Below, one piece after another: positions 26,775-35,564 of a stretch of 64,000 nucleotides of DNA (the first letter of the stretch is position 1; each line of letters opens with the position of its first letter). The position numbers and the translations under genes were made by a program. The DNA is taken from positions 1,240,001 to 1,304,000 of the forward strand of contig NZ_CP154853.1 in the NCBI RefSeq assembly GCF_047302405.1, in the 5' to 3' direction. The DNA comes from Alkalihalobacillus sp047302405. Its GTDB lineage: Bacteria; Bacillota; Bacilli; Bacillales; Bacillaceae_D. A model generated the notes under the pieces. That model searched no databases, had not been told where the DNA came from, and saw only the letters and a program-made list of their open reading frames with translations.

Positions 26775-27359
26775 TTATTTTCGTTCTTTTTCCATTAACC
26801 ATTCATCAACCCATTGTTTCGCTTCTTGCCAATTATAAGTGCGAATGACATTGTCTGGAACCAATAAACGGTTGTAAGGTGTATCCATTAAGATAACGGG
26901 AATATTAAACTCCTCTGCGATGGCAACCGCATTATCGTGTTTGTCCTCAAAGAAAATATCAATTTTATGTGAACGAACTGCCTCTAATTTATCATGTTTT
27001 CCAACCATTTCAATATGATGGTATGGCAATTTCGTGCTTAGAAACCATTCTTTTGTCGTATCAAATAAGTGGTTTCTTCTTGCGGTAATATAAATGAGTT
27101 CGTGTCTTTGGTTCCATTCATGGATAATTTCGTTTGCATAAGGGGCCATTTTGGCTTCTTTATAAATGAGGCTTTCATTTTGCCCCATCCATTTCCAAAA
27201 GTCATCTTCTGTAATATTCAAAACAGAAGTTAAATCATATTCGGTTAAATCGTCTAACGTTAATGTTTTATTAAAATCCTTATTTAAGTAAGGGATAAAT
27301 GTTGCTGGATCGGTTACTGTTCCATCAATGTCCAATCCGAATCTTATTTTTTCTGTCAT
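26775..27359 (-). CDS. yqfW: HAD-type nucleotidase YqfW
   Basis: A HAD-superfamily protein of the 5'(3')-deoxyribonucleotidase-like NT5C group, 194 aa: motif I RFGLDIDGTVTDP, motif II YITARRN, and the conserved K and acidic residues in KLEAVRSHKIDIFFEDKHDNAVAIAE. The substrate is not shown. AGAGGTG six bases before the ATG at 27359 sets the start. In B. subtilis yqfW likewise follows zur. Confidence 0.85.
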   Translation of the reverse strand: MTEKIRFGLDIDGTVTDPATFIPYLNKDFNKTLTLDDLTEYDLTSVLNITEDDFWKWMGQNESLIYKEAKMAPYANEIIHEWNQRHELIYITARRNHLFDTTKEWFLSTKLPYHHIEMVGKHDKLEAVRSHKIDIFFEDKHDNAVAIAEEFNIPVILMDTPYNRLLVPDNVIRTYNWQEAKQWVDEWLMEKERK

Positions 27360-27528
27360 AATAAACACCTCTTTTGTTAAAAAGTTCACGTCATATCCTA
27401 CTACAATACATGATTTTTGAATGCTGGTCTAGGTCATTTCCTAAAGAAGAAAAGATTAACTGCGATAATCCTTTTGATCTGCGTCATACTAAGACTGCTC
27501 CCCTAAACAAAGAAAGTGAGGGATTCGT

Positions 27529-28065
27529 ATGGAAAAAGGGAAAGAATATAAAACGGATCCAGTCCGATTAGTCGATGATGAGGATCCATCGTTAACCTTT
27601 TTAAATACGCATGCTGATGGTCGTCGTGATACGCGACCGATCAATGAAATGAAAGAAGATACAAGTGATTATGACGAGTCACATGAGCCGGAGCCTGTTC
27701 ATAATGATCAAAATGGCGGGCAGCAGTTTAACGAAGAGACAGCTGCTGAATACGCTGCTTTAAATGGAATGTCTCCGGGGGGAAGGCCATTTGATGCTGA
27801 CCAATATGTGGTTCGTGATACGGATGAGGAAGTTGATCATGTAGATGTGGACAAAGATACTTCAACGTCCGGTCGAGGTATCGGCACATTTGCTTTTGTG
27901 CTTTCTTTTTTATCACTGTTCTTCTTGCCAGTATTGCTTGGAGCAGCTGGTATTGTCGTTGGATTTGTATCAAGGCATTACGGTGCTAAAGCACTAGGTA
28001 ACTGGGCGATAGGATTAGGGGCTATTTCCATCCTATTGACTCTATTCTTCTCACCGTTCTTTTAG
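27529..28065 (+). CDS. yqfX: YqfX-like membrane protein
   Basis: A 178-aa protein with a very acidic, hydrophilic N-terminal two-thirds (residues 1-115) and a C-terminal hydrophobic part with two or three helices (GTFAFVLSFLSLFFLPVLLGAAGIVVGFVSRHYGAKALGNWAIGLGAISILLTLFF). The position between yqfW and ispG matches B. subtilis yqfX. The function is unknown. GTGAGG precedes the ATG at 27529. Confidence 0.75.
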   Translation: MEKGKEYKTDPVRLVDDEDPSLTFLNTHADGRRDTRPINEMKEDTSDYDESHEPEPVHNDQNGGQQFNEETAAEYAALNGMSPGGRPFDADQYVVRDTDEEVDHVDVDKDTSTSGRGIGTFAFVLSFLSLFFLPVLLGAAGIVVGFVSRHYGAKALGNWAIGLGAISILLTLFFSPFF

Positions 28066-28112
28066 AAAAAGCGGTGTCTGTTCAATAGGGGAGCTTTGGA
28101 TAAATATCCAAA

Positions 28113-28149
28113 TAGAAAAGCATAAGCGCTTGTCGCTTATGCTTTTTCT
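28113..28149. terminator. Bidirectional terminator yqfX / ispG
   Basis: A 13-bp stem AAAAGCATAAGCG (28116-28128) with CGCTTATGCTTTT (28134-28146), flanked by A's and T's. The ispG stop codon lies inside the stem. Confidence 0.88.
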
Positions 28150-29240
28150 ATTTCACGTTGCTTCGCGTAATGTTCTTCCGCTAATTTATCAATTTCTAAC
28201 TTTAATTCCTCAACCATTGTTGCTTCAGGCACTTTACGGACCGTTTTTCCTTTCATAAATAAAAGGCCTTCACCTCGTGCACCTGCAATGCCAATATCGG
28301 CTTCTCTCGCTTCTCCAGGGCCATTTACGGCACACCCAAGGACGGCAACTTTAAGTGGTGCTTTAATTTTAGAAATGTATTCTTCCACTTCATTGGCAAT
28401 ACTAATTAAATCAATTTCTATTCTTCCACAAGTTGGGCAGGAAATGAGCGTTGCTGCATTTGAAGCAAGCCCAAATGATTTTAATAACTCGCGTGCGACC
28501 TTAATTTCTTCAACTGGGTCGGCACTTAATGAAATACGCATTGTATTTCCGATTCCCATATTTAAAATAGCACCAAGGCCAGCTGCACTTTTAACGGTAC
28601 CAGCAAATAATGTACCACTTTCTGTAATTCCTAAGTGGAGAGGGTAATCAAAAGCTTTTGCTGCTTTTTCATATGCTTCAATTGCTAAATGAACATCAGA
28701 TGCTTTCATTGAGACGATGATGTCATGAAAATCTAAATCCTCTAAAATTTTAATATGATGAAGAGCACTTTCGACCATCCCATCAGCAGTAGGGTAGCCA
28801 TATTTCTCAACAATTTTACGCTCTAAAGAACCGGCATTTACCCCAATCCGAATCGGGATCCCTTTTTCTTTTGCTGCTTTGACAACCGCTTCTACTTTTT
28901 CACGACGGCCGATATTACCTGGGTTAATCCGAATTTTATCGGCTCCGCCTTCGATCGCTTTTAATGCGAGTTTGTAATCAAAATGAATGTCGACTACAAG
29001 GGGAATATTAATACGTGCTTTTATATCAGCAATCGCTTCAGCTGCTCGCATATCTGGACAAGCAACACGAACAATTTGACAACCTGCTTCTTCTAATCGA
29101 AGAATCTCAGCTACAGTCGCCTCAACGTCATGTGTTTTTGTTGTTGTCATACTTTGAATAATTACTTCGTCGTTTCCACCAATCGTCAAATTACCGACCT
29201 TGACTGGACGTGTTTTTGTACGATGCGTTAATGCGGTCAT
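28137..29240 (-). CDS. ispG: 4-hydroxy-3-methylbut-2-en-1-yl diphosphate synthase
   Basis: IspG makes HMBPP from MEcPP with a [4Fe-4S] cluster, the step before IspH. The 367-aa product shows QSMTTTKTHDVEAT, ADKIRINPGNIG, and the cluster-binding residues in SCPTCGR and GCAVNGPGEA. AGGAGC precedes the ATG at 29240. Confidence 0.97.
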   Translation of the reverse strand: MTALTHRTKTRPVKVGNLTIGGNDEVIIQSMTTTKTHDVEATVAEILRLEEAGCQIVRVACPDMRAAEAIADIKARINIPLVVDIHFDYKLALKAIEGGADKIRINPGNIGRREKVEAVVKAAKEKGIPIRIGVNAGSLERKIVEKYGYPTADGMVESALHHIKILEDLDFHDIIVSMKASDVHLAIEAYEKAAKAFDYPLHLGITESGTLFAGTVKSAAGLGAILNMGIGNTMRISLSADPVEEIKVARELLKSFGLASNAATLISCPTCGRIEIDLISIANEVEEYISKIKAPLKVAVLGCAVNGPGEAREADIGIAGARGEGLLFMKGKTVRKVPEATMVEELKLEIDKLAEEHYAKQREIEKA

Positions 29241-29342
29241 AGACCAATCGCTCCTTTTATACGAGGACTAATTTAGTCAAGCTCGTTTGAGTTACGATAC
29301 TATTTTATCAATGACCTATTAATTTTGGCAAGAAATATCTCC

Positions 29343-29699
29343 TTACTCGATATAAAGAGGGAAAAGATACGTATGGCCAATTTGAATTTTCTCGGGTTCA
29401 ATTCCTTTATTTAATTGCTGAAAATCATAAATCACTTCTTGAATCGAAACTGGAATGGGGCCGCTATGTAAGTGCTCCACTATTGATAATACGGTAAACC
29501 CTGGTTCAACGATCACTTCTTGGTAAAGGGAAACCTCTTCGTTTACTGGTGAAGTGTCTGTTTGAGTTTGAGTTTTGTTTTGTATTTGAGCTGCTTTTGC
29601 AGAAGTGGAATTTTTTGCGGGTAAAGTTCCGGCTGTTAGATCATAATAAACGCTTGTTAAGGTAATAAAAGTAATGATTGTAAAAAGGAATTTTTTCAT
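29343..29699 (-). CDS. yqfZ: YqfZ-like exported protein with LysM-like domain
   Basis: A 118-aa protein with a signal peptide or anchor (KKFLFTIITFITLTSVYYDL), a Thr/Gln-rich linker and a C-terminal LysM-like module (VEPGFTVLSIVEHLHSG...QLNKGIEPEKIQIGHTYLFPLY). The LysM assignment is weak. yqfZ sits next to ispG in B. subtilis. AGGAGG lies eight bases before the ATG. Confidence 0.7.
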   Translation of the reverse strand: MKKFLFTIITFITLTSVYYDLTAGTLPAKNSTSAKAAQIQNKTQTQTDTSPVNEEVSLYQEVIVEPGFTVLSIVEHLHSGPIPVSIQEVIYDFQQLNKGIEPEKIQIGHTYLFPLYIE

Positions 29700-29814
29700 C
29701 AGCTTGTCCTCCTGTTAACAATACTTTTGCCTCTATAGTATATGTGAGAATCATGGAACATATGTCATAAATTTTTCCAAAAATATCGACTGCATTTTTA
29801 ATAAGGAGGCTAAA

Positions 29815-31053
29815 ATGATGTCACGTAAAGGAGAAGGGAGTCATTTAGCGGTAGTTGGTGCTGTTTTGATTGGTTTTCTGCCGTTTATAATGGTCCTTGG
29901 TAACTCATTATTTATTCCGCTTATGCCAACGATTCAAATGGACTTGCATCTAACGTCAGCGGATGCTGGGTTATTTTTGAGTGTATTTTCTCTGCCGGCC
30001 GCCTTGATCATTCCCTTAAGTGGTGTTTTTACAAATCGATTTGGTTATAAGAAAGTGATTTTAAGTGCTTTAATGATTTTAATTGTAGGTTCGTTGCTTG
30101 CGATGATTGCTGTGTTTTATCCTGGGAGCCAGTTATTCTCTTTATTGTTAGCTGGAAGGCTATTACAAGGTATTGGTGCTGGTTTGGTCACACCACTTGC
30201 CTTTATTATCGCAACCGATTGGTTTAGTGGGAGAGAGCGTAATCAAGCTTTAGGAATGATTGAAGCTTTTAATGGTTTAGCGAAAGTTCTTAGTCCTATA
30301 ATCGGAGCAGCGATTATTCTAATAAGTACATGGTCTTTCAGTCTCGTTTTTTATTTCGTTTGTATTCTTTTAACATGGATTGGAATGTCGATTTTATTTG
30401 CTTATAAAGCAGATGGAGGAAGGAAACAGAAGCCGGCTACACTTTCTTTATTTTTAGAAGAACTTCGTCGTTCATGGGCACTTATTTTAGCGGTTTTTGC
30501 CGTGGGCTTCGGAGGAATGTTTGTTTTATTTGGCTATTTGGTTTATCTTTCTTATGAATTTGAAGGTTCTTATTTGGTAGAGGATTTACAAAAGGGAATT
30601 CTTCTTTCTATCCCACTTGCTTGTTTGACAATTTCCAGTTATTTAAGTGGGAAGATGAGGTTTCCAACCATCTATTCAAGTACTAAAATGATAGTAGTTG
30701 GAATGTTTATGATGTTTTTAGGGATTTTATTACCAATCCTTTATTTTGAGCTCATTTCTCTTGTGGTTGGTTCATCTATGTTTTCGTTCGGATTTGGAAT
30801 CTTTCTTTCAATAGCAAGTCAAGTGTTGGCCGTTTTAATATCTGGACAGATTAAATCGATAACATTTTCCCTTTATTCAATGGTTCGTTTTCTCGGGGTT
30901 GCATTAGGACCGATTTTTTACAGTTATTGGATTGATGATGCTGAGCAAATAATGTTCACAAGTTTGTCGTTAATTGGTATATTGCTTATAATATGGATTG
31001 TTATCCATCAATCTGGGAACATTTATCGTCTTGATGAAGGGCCGGTTAATTGA
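29815..31053 (+). CDS. MFS transporter, drug-efflux type
   Basis: A 412-aa major facilitator with about 12 hydrophobic segments. The loop 2-3 motif reads GVFTNRFGYKKVILS and motif C-like glycines occur in AGRLLQGIGAGLVTPLAFIIA. This resembles drug:H+ antiporters, but the substrate cannot be read from sequence. AAGGAGG precedes an ATG-ATG pair at 29815/29818. It is a single gene with no regulator beside it. Confidence 0.85.
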   Translation: MMSRKGEGSHLAVVGAVLIGFLPFIMVLGNSLFIPLMPTIQMDLHLTSADAGLFLSVFSLPAALIIPLSGVFTNRFGYKKVILSALMILIVGSLLAMIAVFYPGSQLFSLLLAGRLLQGIGAGLVTPLAFIIATDWFSGRERNQALGMIEAFNGLAKVLSPIIGAAIILISTWSFSLVFYFVCILLTWIGMSILFAYKADGGRKQKPATLSLFLEELRRSWALILAVFAVGFGGMFVLFGYLVYLSYEFEGSYLVEDLQKGILLSIPLACLTISSYLSGKMRFPTIYSSTKMIVVGMFMMFLGILLPILYFELISLVVGSSMFSFGFGIFLSIASQVLAVLISGQIKSITFSLYSMVRFLGVALGPIFYSYWIDDAEQIMFTSLSLIGILLIIWIVIHQSGNIYRLDEGPVN

Positions 31054-31263
31054 TGATAAAAAAGTCTATTAAATCTGCTATTTTTTCACTTAACTTGTCG
31101 GTAAAAAGACTGTATTTTACAATTTTACACAAGCTGAAACGCGTCAATTAGGACAAAAGACCCTTTTATTTTGTTTGGAAAATGTGTTTTCTATTGAGTA
31201 GGGCCAATTTATTGATAGGCTGTTGGTGAAAGCAGGAAACTGCTAAAAAAAGGGGTCGATGAA

Positions 31264-32148
31264 ATGAATAAGAGATGGAAAAAGGTACTGATTTGCTTAA
31301 TGCTATTTGCCTTGTTATGGCCAACATTAGCATTTGCTGATGCAGTACCAGGAGATATTATTATCACATTAGGTGAAGATTTAAACACCGAGCAAAAGCA
31401 GCGTGTATTAGATGATATGGGTGTTAAGGAAAGTGACGTTGAAATTATTTATGTCACAAATGAAGAAGAACATCAATACTTAGGGGAGTATGTGAACGCA
31501 GCGACAATCGGAACGAGAGCGATTTCCTCGTCAAAAATTACACTTGCGGAGCCTGGCACTGGGATAACGGTTGAAACGAATAATGTGTACTGGGTCTCTG
31601 AGGGAATGTATGCTAACTCCCTTATTACAGCTGGGGTTGAAGATGCCGTTATTTATGTCACAGCTCCATTTAGTGTATCAGGAACGGGAGCTTTAACAGG
31701 GCTTATCAAAGCATATGAAGTAGCAACAGACACGATTATTCCGGAAGAACAGAAGCAAATTGCCAATGAAGAAATTGTTAAAACATCAGAACTTGGTGAA
31801 TCAATTGGTGTCGATGAAGCGACGGAATTAATGAACCGTATTAAAGAGGAAATGGCTAATAATCCAGTCGAAACAGAAGATGACCTACGTGAGCTCATTC
31901 GTCGAGTAGCTGCAGAGCTAGGCATTACCTTAACAGATACAGAGTTGGATGGTTTAGTTTCTTTATTTATGAGAATGAAAGACTTAAACATAAATTGGGA
32001 CGATGTGAAATCACAAATATCCAAAGTTCGTGATAACTTAGATGACATTTTAAATAGTGATCAAACTCGAAACTTCCTTGAAAAGTTTTTGGACTTTTTA
32101 GGTAGTGTTGTTGATTCAATTAGAGGTTTTTTTAGTTCAAGTAATTAA
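31264..32148 (+). CDS. DUF1002 exported protein (YpuA-like)
   Basis: A 294-aa secreted protein with a clear signal peptide (KKVLICLMLFALLWPTLAFADA, cleavage near residue 26), an N-terminal alpha/beta domain (PGDIIITLGEDLNTEQKQRVLDDMGV, EEHQYLGEYV, AISSSKITL) and a helical C-terminal domain. It matches the DUF1002/YpuA family, whose role is unknown. AAGGGGT precedes the ATG. Confidence 0.85.
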   Translation: MNKRWKKVLICLMLFALLWPTLAFADAVPGDIIITLGEDLNTEQKQRVLDDMGVKESDVEIIYVTNEEEHQYLGEYVNAATIGTRAISSSKITLAEPGTGITVETNNVYWVSEGMYANSLITAGVEDAVIYVTAPFSVSGTGALTGLIKAYEVATDTIIPEEQKQIANEEIVKTSELGESIGVDEATELMNRIKEEMANNPVETEDDLRELIRRVAAELGITLTDTELDGLVSLFMRMKDLNINWDDVKSQISKVRDNLDDILNSDQTRNFLEKFLDFLGSVVDSIRGFFSSSN

Positions 32149-32157
32149 GTAAAAGAG

Positions 32158-32203
32158 AGACTGTCTCAAAAGAGCATTTGACTTTTGGGGCGGTCTTTTT
32201 TTG
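32158..32203 (+). terminator. Terminator after the DUF1002 gene
   Basis: A 15-bp stem with G-U pairs (32158-32172 with 32182-32196) and a 9-base loop, followed by TTTTTTT. Confidence 0.92.
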
Positions 32204-32229
32204 TTTAGTGCGGTTGGATGACGAGTGGG

Positions 32230-32445
32230 TAAAGGGGATAGGTAATGAGACTTGTGAGTTGCAGGAATTAGGGTGCGAAAACCTGGTGATAGGTAATGAA
32301 AAAGTTGAGTTGCAGGAATTAGGGTGCGGAAACCCGGTGATAGGTAATGAAAAAGTTGAGTTGCTGGAATTAGGGTTCGAATAACTAGAAATACGTAATG
32401 AAATCCACGAGTTGCCCCGGATTACGGTGCGATTTGATTTTTTGT
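32230..32445. repeat. Array 2 of 51-bp tandem repeats
   Basis: Four units. The landmark GTAATG falls at 32242, 32293, 32344 and 32395, exactly 51 bp apart. The shared core is GGTAATGAAAAAGTTGAG and GGAATTAGGGTGCG. It is the same repeat as at 15125-15450, but better conserved. As 51 is divisible by three, one frame reads a 17-residue repeat (GNEKVELQELG), but no start signal supports translation. Confidence 0.92.
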
Positions 32446-32606
32446 CCTAGCTTCAATCATGGAAACCTTATAAAGCTAATGGATTCTTCTCATAAAGTTT
32501 AGAACTTCGAGTAAAAAACTGTTATAATCAAAGGTGTGATGCCTTTTTTAAACTTTGAAACTTTTTTAAGTGAAAAATCGTACATATAGAAAAAGGAGGT
32601 AGAGTC

Positions 32607-33269
32607 ATGGAGTGGCTTGATCATGCAACGATTGGATTTATCGTTATTTTATTAGGGACTTTATTTTTATTTGGTGAATTGCTTGTACGTGCTAAAGGGC
32701 TATTTGCGTTATTGGGTGTTGCGATTATGGCAACCTATTTTACCTATCATTTAAGTGGGGATGTTGGTTTTTGGATTGTACTCCTATATTTAATTGGTTT
32801 AACACTTATAATAGTGGATGGTAAGTTCATTACAGATGGTACTGTAGCGGTCATTGGTGTAATTCTCATGATTGCAGCTCTAGCAATTCCTTCTCCAAGT
32901 CTTGTTTACGGGTTACTCGTATCCATGGGGTTTTTAATTGGAGGGTTTGGTTCGTTCTTATTTTTAAAAGTTTTCCCGTCACGAAATATGTGGGATAAAA
33001 TGACCCTTAAGGATAAACTCTCAAGTGAAATGGGTTATAACTCCATTAATGAAAAGTACACAGAGCTTGTTGGGAAAAAAGGAAAAACTTTAAGTCCGTT
33101 TCGTCCTACGGGTACGGTTGAAATTGATGGTGAAGGTTATAGTGCTACAAGTGGAAACAAGTGGATTGAAGCAAACGTCCCAGTAGAAGTAGTTTCAGTG
33201 GATGGTACAAGAATTTTAATTAAAGAATGGGAGCAGAAAGAGATAGAGAAAGAAGAAGGAATTGAATAA
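32607..33269 (+). CDS. NfeD family membrane protein
   Basis: A 220-aa protein with four or five membrane helices (residues 8-130) and a C-terminal OB-fold (LVGKKGKTLSPFRPTGTVEIDGEGYSATSGNKWIEANVPVEVVSVDGTRILI), the NfeD layout. NfeD proteins usually pair with flotillin or stomatin partners such as YqeZ/FloA; none is adjacent. AAGGAGG precedes the ATG. Confidence 0.9.
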   Translation: MEWLDHATIGFIVILLGTLFLFGELLVRAKGLFALLGVAIMATYFTYHLSGDVGFWIVLLYLIGLTLIIVDGKFITDGTVAVIGVILMIAALAIPSPSLVYGLLVSMGFLIGGFGSFLFLKVFPSRNMWDKMTLKDKLSSEMGYNSINEKYTELVGKKGKTLSPFRPTGTVEIDGEGYSATSGNKWIEANVPVEVVSVDGTRILIKEWEQKEIEKEEGIE

Positions 33270-33276
33270 AGTTAAC

Positions 33277-33320
33277 AAAAACCTTTGAAGACAAAGATAG
33301 GATGCCTTCAAAGGTTTTTC
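33277..33320. terminator. Terminator nfeD / yqgB
   Basis: A 14-bp perfect stem (33277-33290 with 33306-33319) with A's before and T's after, between convergent genes. Confidence 0.88.
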
Positions 33321-33370
33321 TCTGTTTTATCAACTACTCTGCATTTTTTCGTTATAAGAGAGGTTTCGAT

Positions 33371-34153
33371 TTAACTTGTTGGTTTTGTTTTTCGTCGGGG
33401 TTTAGGTATGGGTATTTTCCGAATCACTGTAGTAAGCATGGCGATACACGCTAAGATTAATAAAAGTGGTGATAGTGGAATAAAAACTTCAATCCATCCG
33501 AATAAAATAACGGGTAGTGTGAGCGAATAAGCACTCATATTCCACAAATGCTTATATTGTAGTTGGCTTCGTTTGCCGCGAAGTAGTAAACCTAAAGCAG
33601 CCAATAAAGATATTCCTAAAAAAGTCGTTCCGAGTAAACTCGCATAATTAAAAAATCCGATTAAGGGTAATAGTATCGGTAAAAAACCAGCTAATTCAGA
33701 AATTCGTTCAAGGAGTTGTTTACTCCCCATTTGCTCGAGCCCTAATAGATTGTAAGAAATGTCTTGAGTTTGTCCTGCAGCAAAAGAGGTTAAGTTATTT
33801 TTTTGTAAAGCGACGCCGTTTCCGTACTTATGTAGTTCTACGAGCGAATATTGATTATTTGGATCGACAATTATAAATCCAGTCGCATCGGAATATTCCA
33901 CAAAAGGTTCCGACAGGTTGCTATGAAGTTGATTGGAATCAATTGTGAACTCAGGCAAATCCGTTTCAACTAATGCTTTAATTTGATTGAGCTGATTATT
34001 TAAGGTGAAGCTAGAAGAAATAATAAATGGAAGGAAGGCTATGAGTGCTAAAACGGTTACATGTAATAAAGCCTTTGTTATTGGCTGTAAACGAGTATAG
34101 GCAATCACCTTCAAATCATAAAGTGATTTATAAAATAATTGATAAAACTTCAT
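33371..34153 (-). CDS. yqgB: DUF1189 membrane protein YqgB
   Basis: A 260-aa protein: an N-terminal helix (AYTRLQPITKALLHVTVLALIAFLPFII), an extracytoplasmic domain (about 50-150) and three or four C-terminal helices. It matches the DUF1189/YqgB family, near sodA in B. subtilis as well. The function is unknown. AAAGGAG six bases before the ATG at 34153 is preferred over GTG at 34156. Confidence 0.82.
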   Translation of the reverse strand: MKFYQLFYKSLYDLKVIAYTRLQPITKALLHVTVLALIAFLPFIISSSFTLNNQLNQIKALVETDLPEFTIDSNQLHSNLSEPFVEYSDATGFIIVDPNNQYSLVELHKYGNGVALQKNNLTSFAAGQTQDISYNLLGLEQMGSKQLLERISELAGFLPILLPLIGFFNYASLLGTTFLGISLLAALGLLLRGKRSQLQYKHLWNMSAYSLTLPVILFGWIEVFIPLSPLLLILACIAMLTTVIRKIPIPKPRRKTKPTS

Positions 34154-34373
34154 CACAGACTCCTTTCAAAAAGACAAAATGGTGCTAGAACAAAAAAGCT
34201 CCATCTGTTTAGTACGTATAAGTTAGCCATTTGAATATAATGGACGTTCTTATCATAACAACAGAGTGAGCAATCGACAATCTTTTTGTCTGTTGAGTAA
34301 ACATAGTCTTGTCGTTTTTAAAGGCTTGTGATACATTATAAAAAGAGTTGCTAAATAATTTTTAAAAAAACTA

Positions 34374-34402
34374 TTGCAAGGCATTTGAAATCATGCTATT
34401 AT
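34374..34402 (+). promoter_or_regulatory. tRNA cluster promoter
   Basis: TTGCAA (34374-34379), a 17-base spacer and TATTAT (34397-34402) end 15 bases before the first tRNA. Confidence 0.6.
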
Positions 34403-34417
34403 AATTCTTGTCGTTAA

Positions 34418-34492
34418 TCCACAGTAGCTCAGTGGTAGAGCAATCGGCTGTTAACCGATCGGTCGTAGGTTCGAGTCCTACCTGTGGAGCCA
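34418..34492 (+). tRNA. tRNA-Asn (GTT)
   Basis: A full cloverleaf of 75 bases: acceptor TCCACAG with CTGTGGA, anticodon loop CTGTTAA, TTCGAGT loop and an encoded CCA end. Confidence 0.96.
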
Positions 34493-34497
34493 AATGT

Positions 34498-34571
34498 GGC
34501 GGTGTAGCTCAGCTGGCTAGAGCGTACGGTTCATACCCGTGAGGTCGGGGGTTCGATCCCCTCCGCCGCTA
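34498..34571 (+). tRNA. tRNA-Met (CAT), elongator
   Basis: 74 bases to the discriminator A: acceptor GGCGGTG with CGCCGCT, anticodon loop TTCATAC, TTCGATC loop. CCA is not encoded, unlike the other three genes of the cluster. The sequence matches the Bacillus elongator tRNA-Met as I remember it. Confidence 0.92.
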
Positions 34572-34606
34572 TCCGATATTACATACATAACTTTTTGATT
34601 ATCTTT

Positions 34607-34683
34607 GGACCCTTAGCTCAGTTGGTTAGAGCAGTCGGCTCATAACCGATCGGTCGTAGGTTCGAGTCCTACAGGGTCCACCA
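34607..34683 (+). tRNA. tRNA with CAT anticodon, probably tRNA-Ile2
   Basis: 77 bases with an encoded CCA; anticodon loop CTCATAA, acceptor GGACCCT with AGGGTCC. Resemblance to the Bacillus Ile(CAU) tRNA and the Met-Ile2-Ser order suggest that TilS modifies the C to lysidine so that it reads AUA. The alternative is a second tRNA-Met. Confidence 0.85.
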
Positions 34684-34696
34684 TATGTTTTTTTGC

Positions 34697-34789
34697 GGAG
34701 GAATACCCAAGTCCGGCTGAAGGGATCGGTCTTGAAAACCGACAGGCGGGTTAAACCGCGCGGGGGTTCGAATCCCTCTTCCTCCGCCA
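34697..34789 (+). tRNA. tRNA-Ser (TGA)
   Basis: 93 bases with the long variable arm of class II tRNAs, anticodon loop CTTGAAA, acceptor GGAGGAA with TTCCTCC and an encoded CCA. Confidence 0.95.
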
Positions 34790-34835
34790 TTAATTAAAAT
34801 GAACGGCGTAAAGCCATATATAACGATAAAGATAG

Positions 34836-34866
34836 AATGATTCCTAATGGGAGTCATTTTTTTTGC
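34836..34866 (+). terminator. Terminator of the tRNA cluster
   Basis: AATGATTCC pairs with GGGAGTCATT and eight T's follow. Confidence 0.85.
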
Positions 34867-34962
34867 TTTGTAAGAGGAATCAGTAGTGTGGCAACAGTAA
34901 TTGATGATGTTTCTTCGCCACTCAAAAAAATAAACGCAAAAAAGGACCCACGAAATGCTCAA

Positions 34963-35250
34963 GCCACTGAAAAAGTCCCCTGTTCAATTTTGACGACATA
35001 GGATTCTAACTAAGCAATTAGGTTATTTCTTTAGAGTTTTAATCATAGCATCAAACAGTTTTTTTTTCATTAACCAAAACGGAGCCAGCGCAATACCCGG
35101 AGACTCCTGCGGGAGAAGTGCAACACGGGAGACCCCGCAGCGAAGCGAGGAGGCTTCCGGTTCACCCGCGGAACGCGTAGGGTATGGAGCTGGCGGAGTA
35201 TAGCTAACTAATGTAACCATTTTTTAAAGAATAGCCCTTTTTAGTGGTCT
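34963..35250. repeat. Miniature element copy C
   Basis: About 288 bp between GCCACTGAAAAAGT at the left and CTTTTTAGTGGTC at the right. GAAATGCTC occurs immediately before the left end and again two bases after the right end, a candidate 9-bp target duplication. The core has GCCAGC-ATACCC facing GGGTAT-GCTGGC, and inside it a GC-rich region (CTCCTGCGGGAG, GACCCCGCAG, GCGAGGAGGC). It is highly similar to 58071-58347. No coding capacity was seen; minus-strand frames across it look incidental. Confidence 0.85.
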
Positions 35251-35564
35251 AAGAAATGCTCGTAGAACATAGAAGAGGGGGAGTTTAAAAATCGAAGTTA
35301 AGGGTATAGAAAATAGAGTTGCTATTTTGCGTTTATATAATGATGAAGGAAGAGCTCTTTTGTGTGTGTTTAACAAATGAAGTAAACAGGAGGCAAAATC
35401 TTTTTTACTTTTTATCAAAATCTCAGTGCATAAGGATTGCAGAAATGAGAAAACTTTGATAATGTAATAATTGCAGACTTACTAAACATTTTTGTTTCAA
35501 AAGTCGGTAGAAAATTTTGGAGATATTCTTCAAAAAATGGTTTATATTCAAGGAGGAGATTTTA

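Noticed and set aside
32178..32384. A 68-codon frame with 17-residue repeats
   Set aside because: The periodicity follows from the 51-bp DNA repeat; the start lies in the terminator of the preceding gene and has no ribosome binding site.
35023..35418. Two minus-strand frames of about 65 codons before sodA
   Set aside because: The first is inside miniature element copy C; the second has no family or ribosome binding site support.
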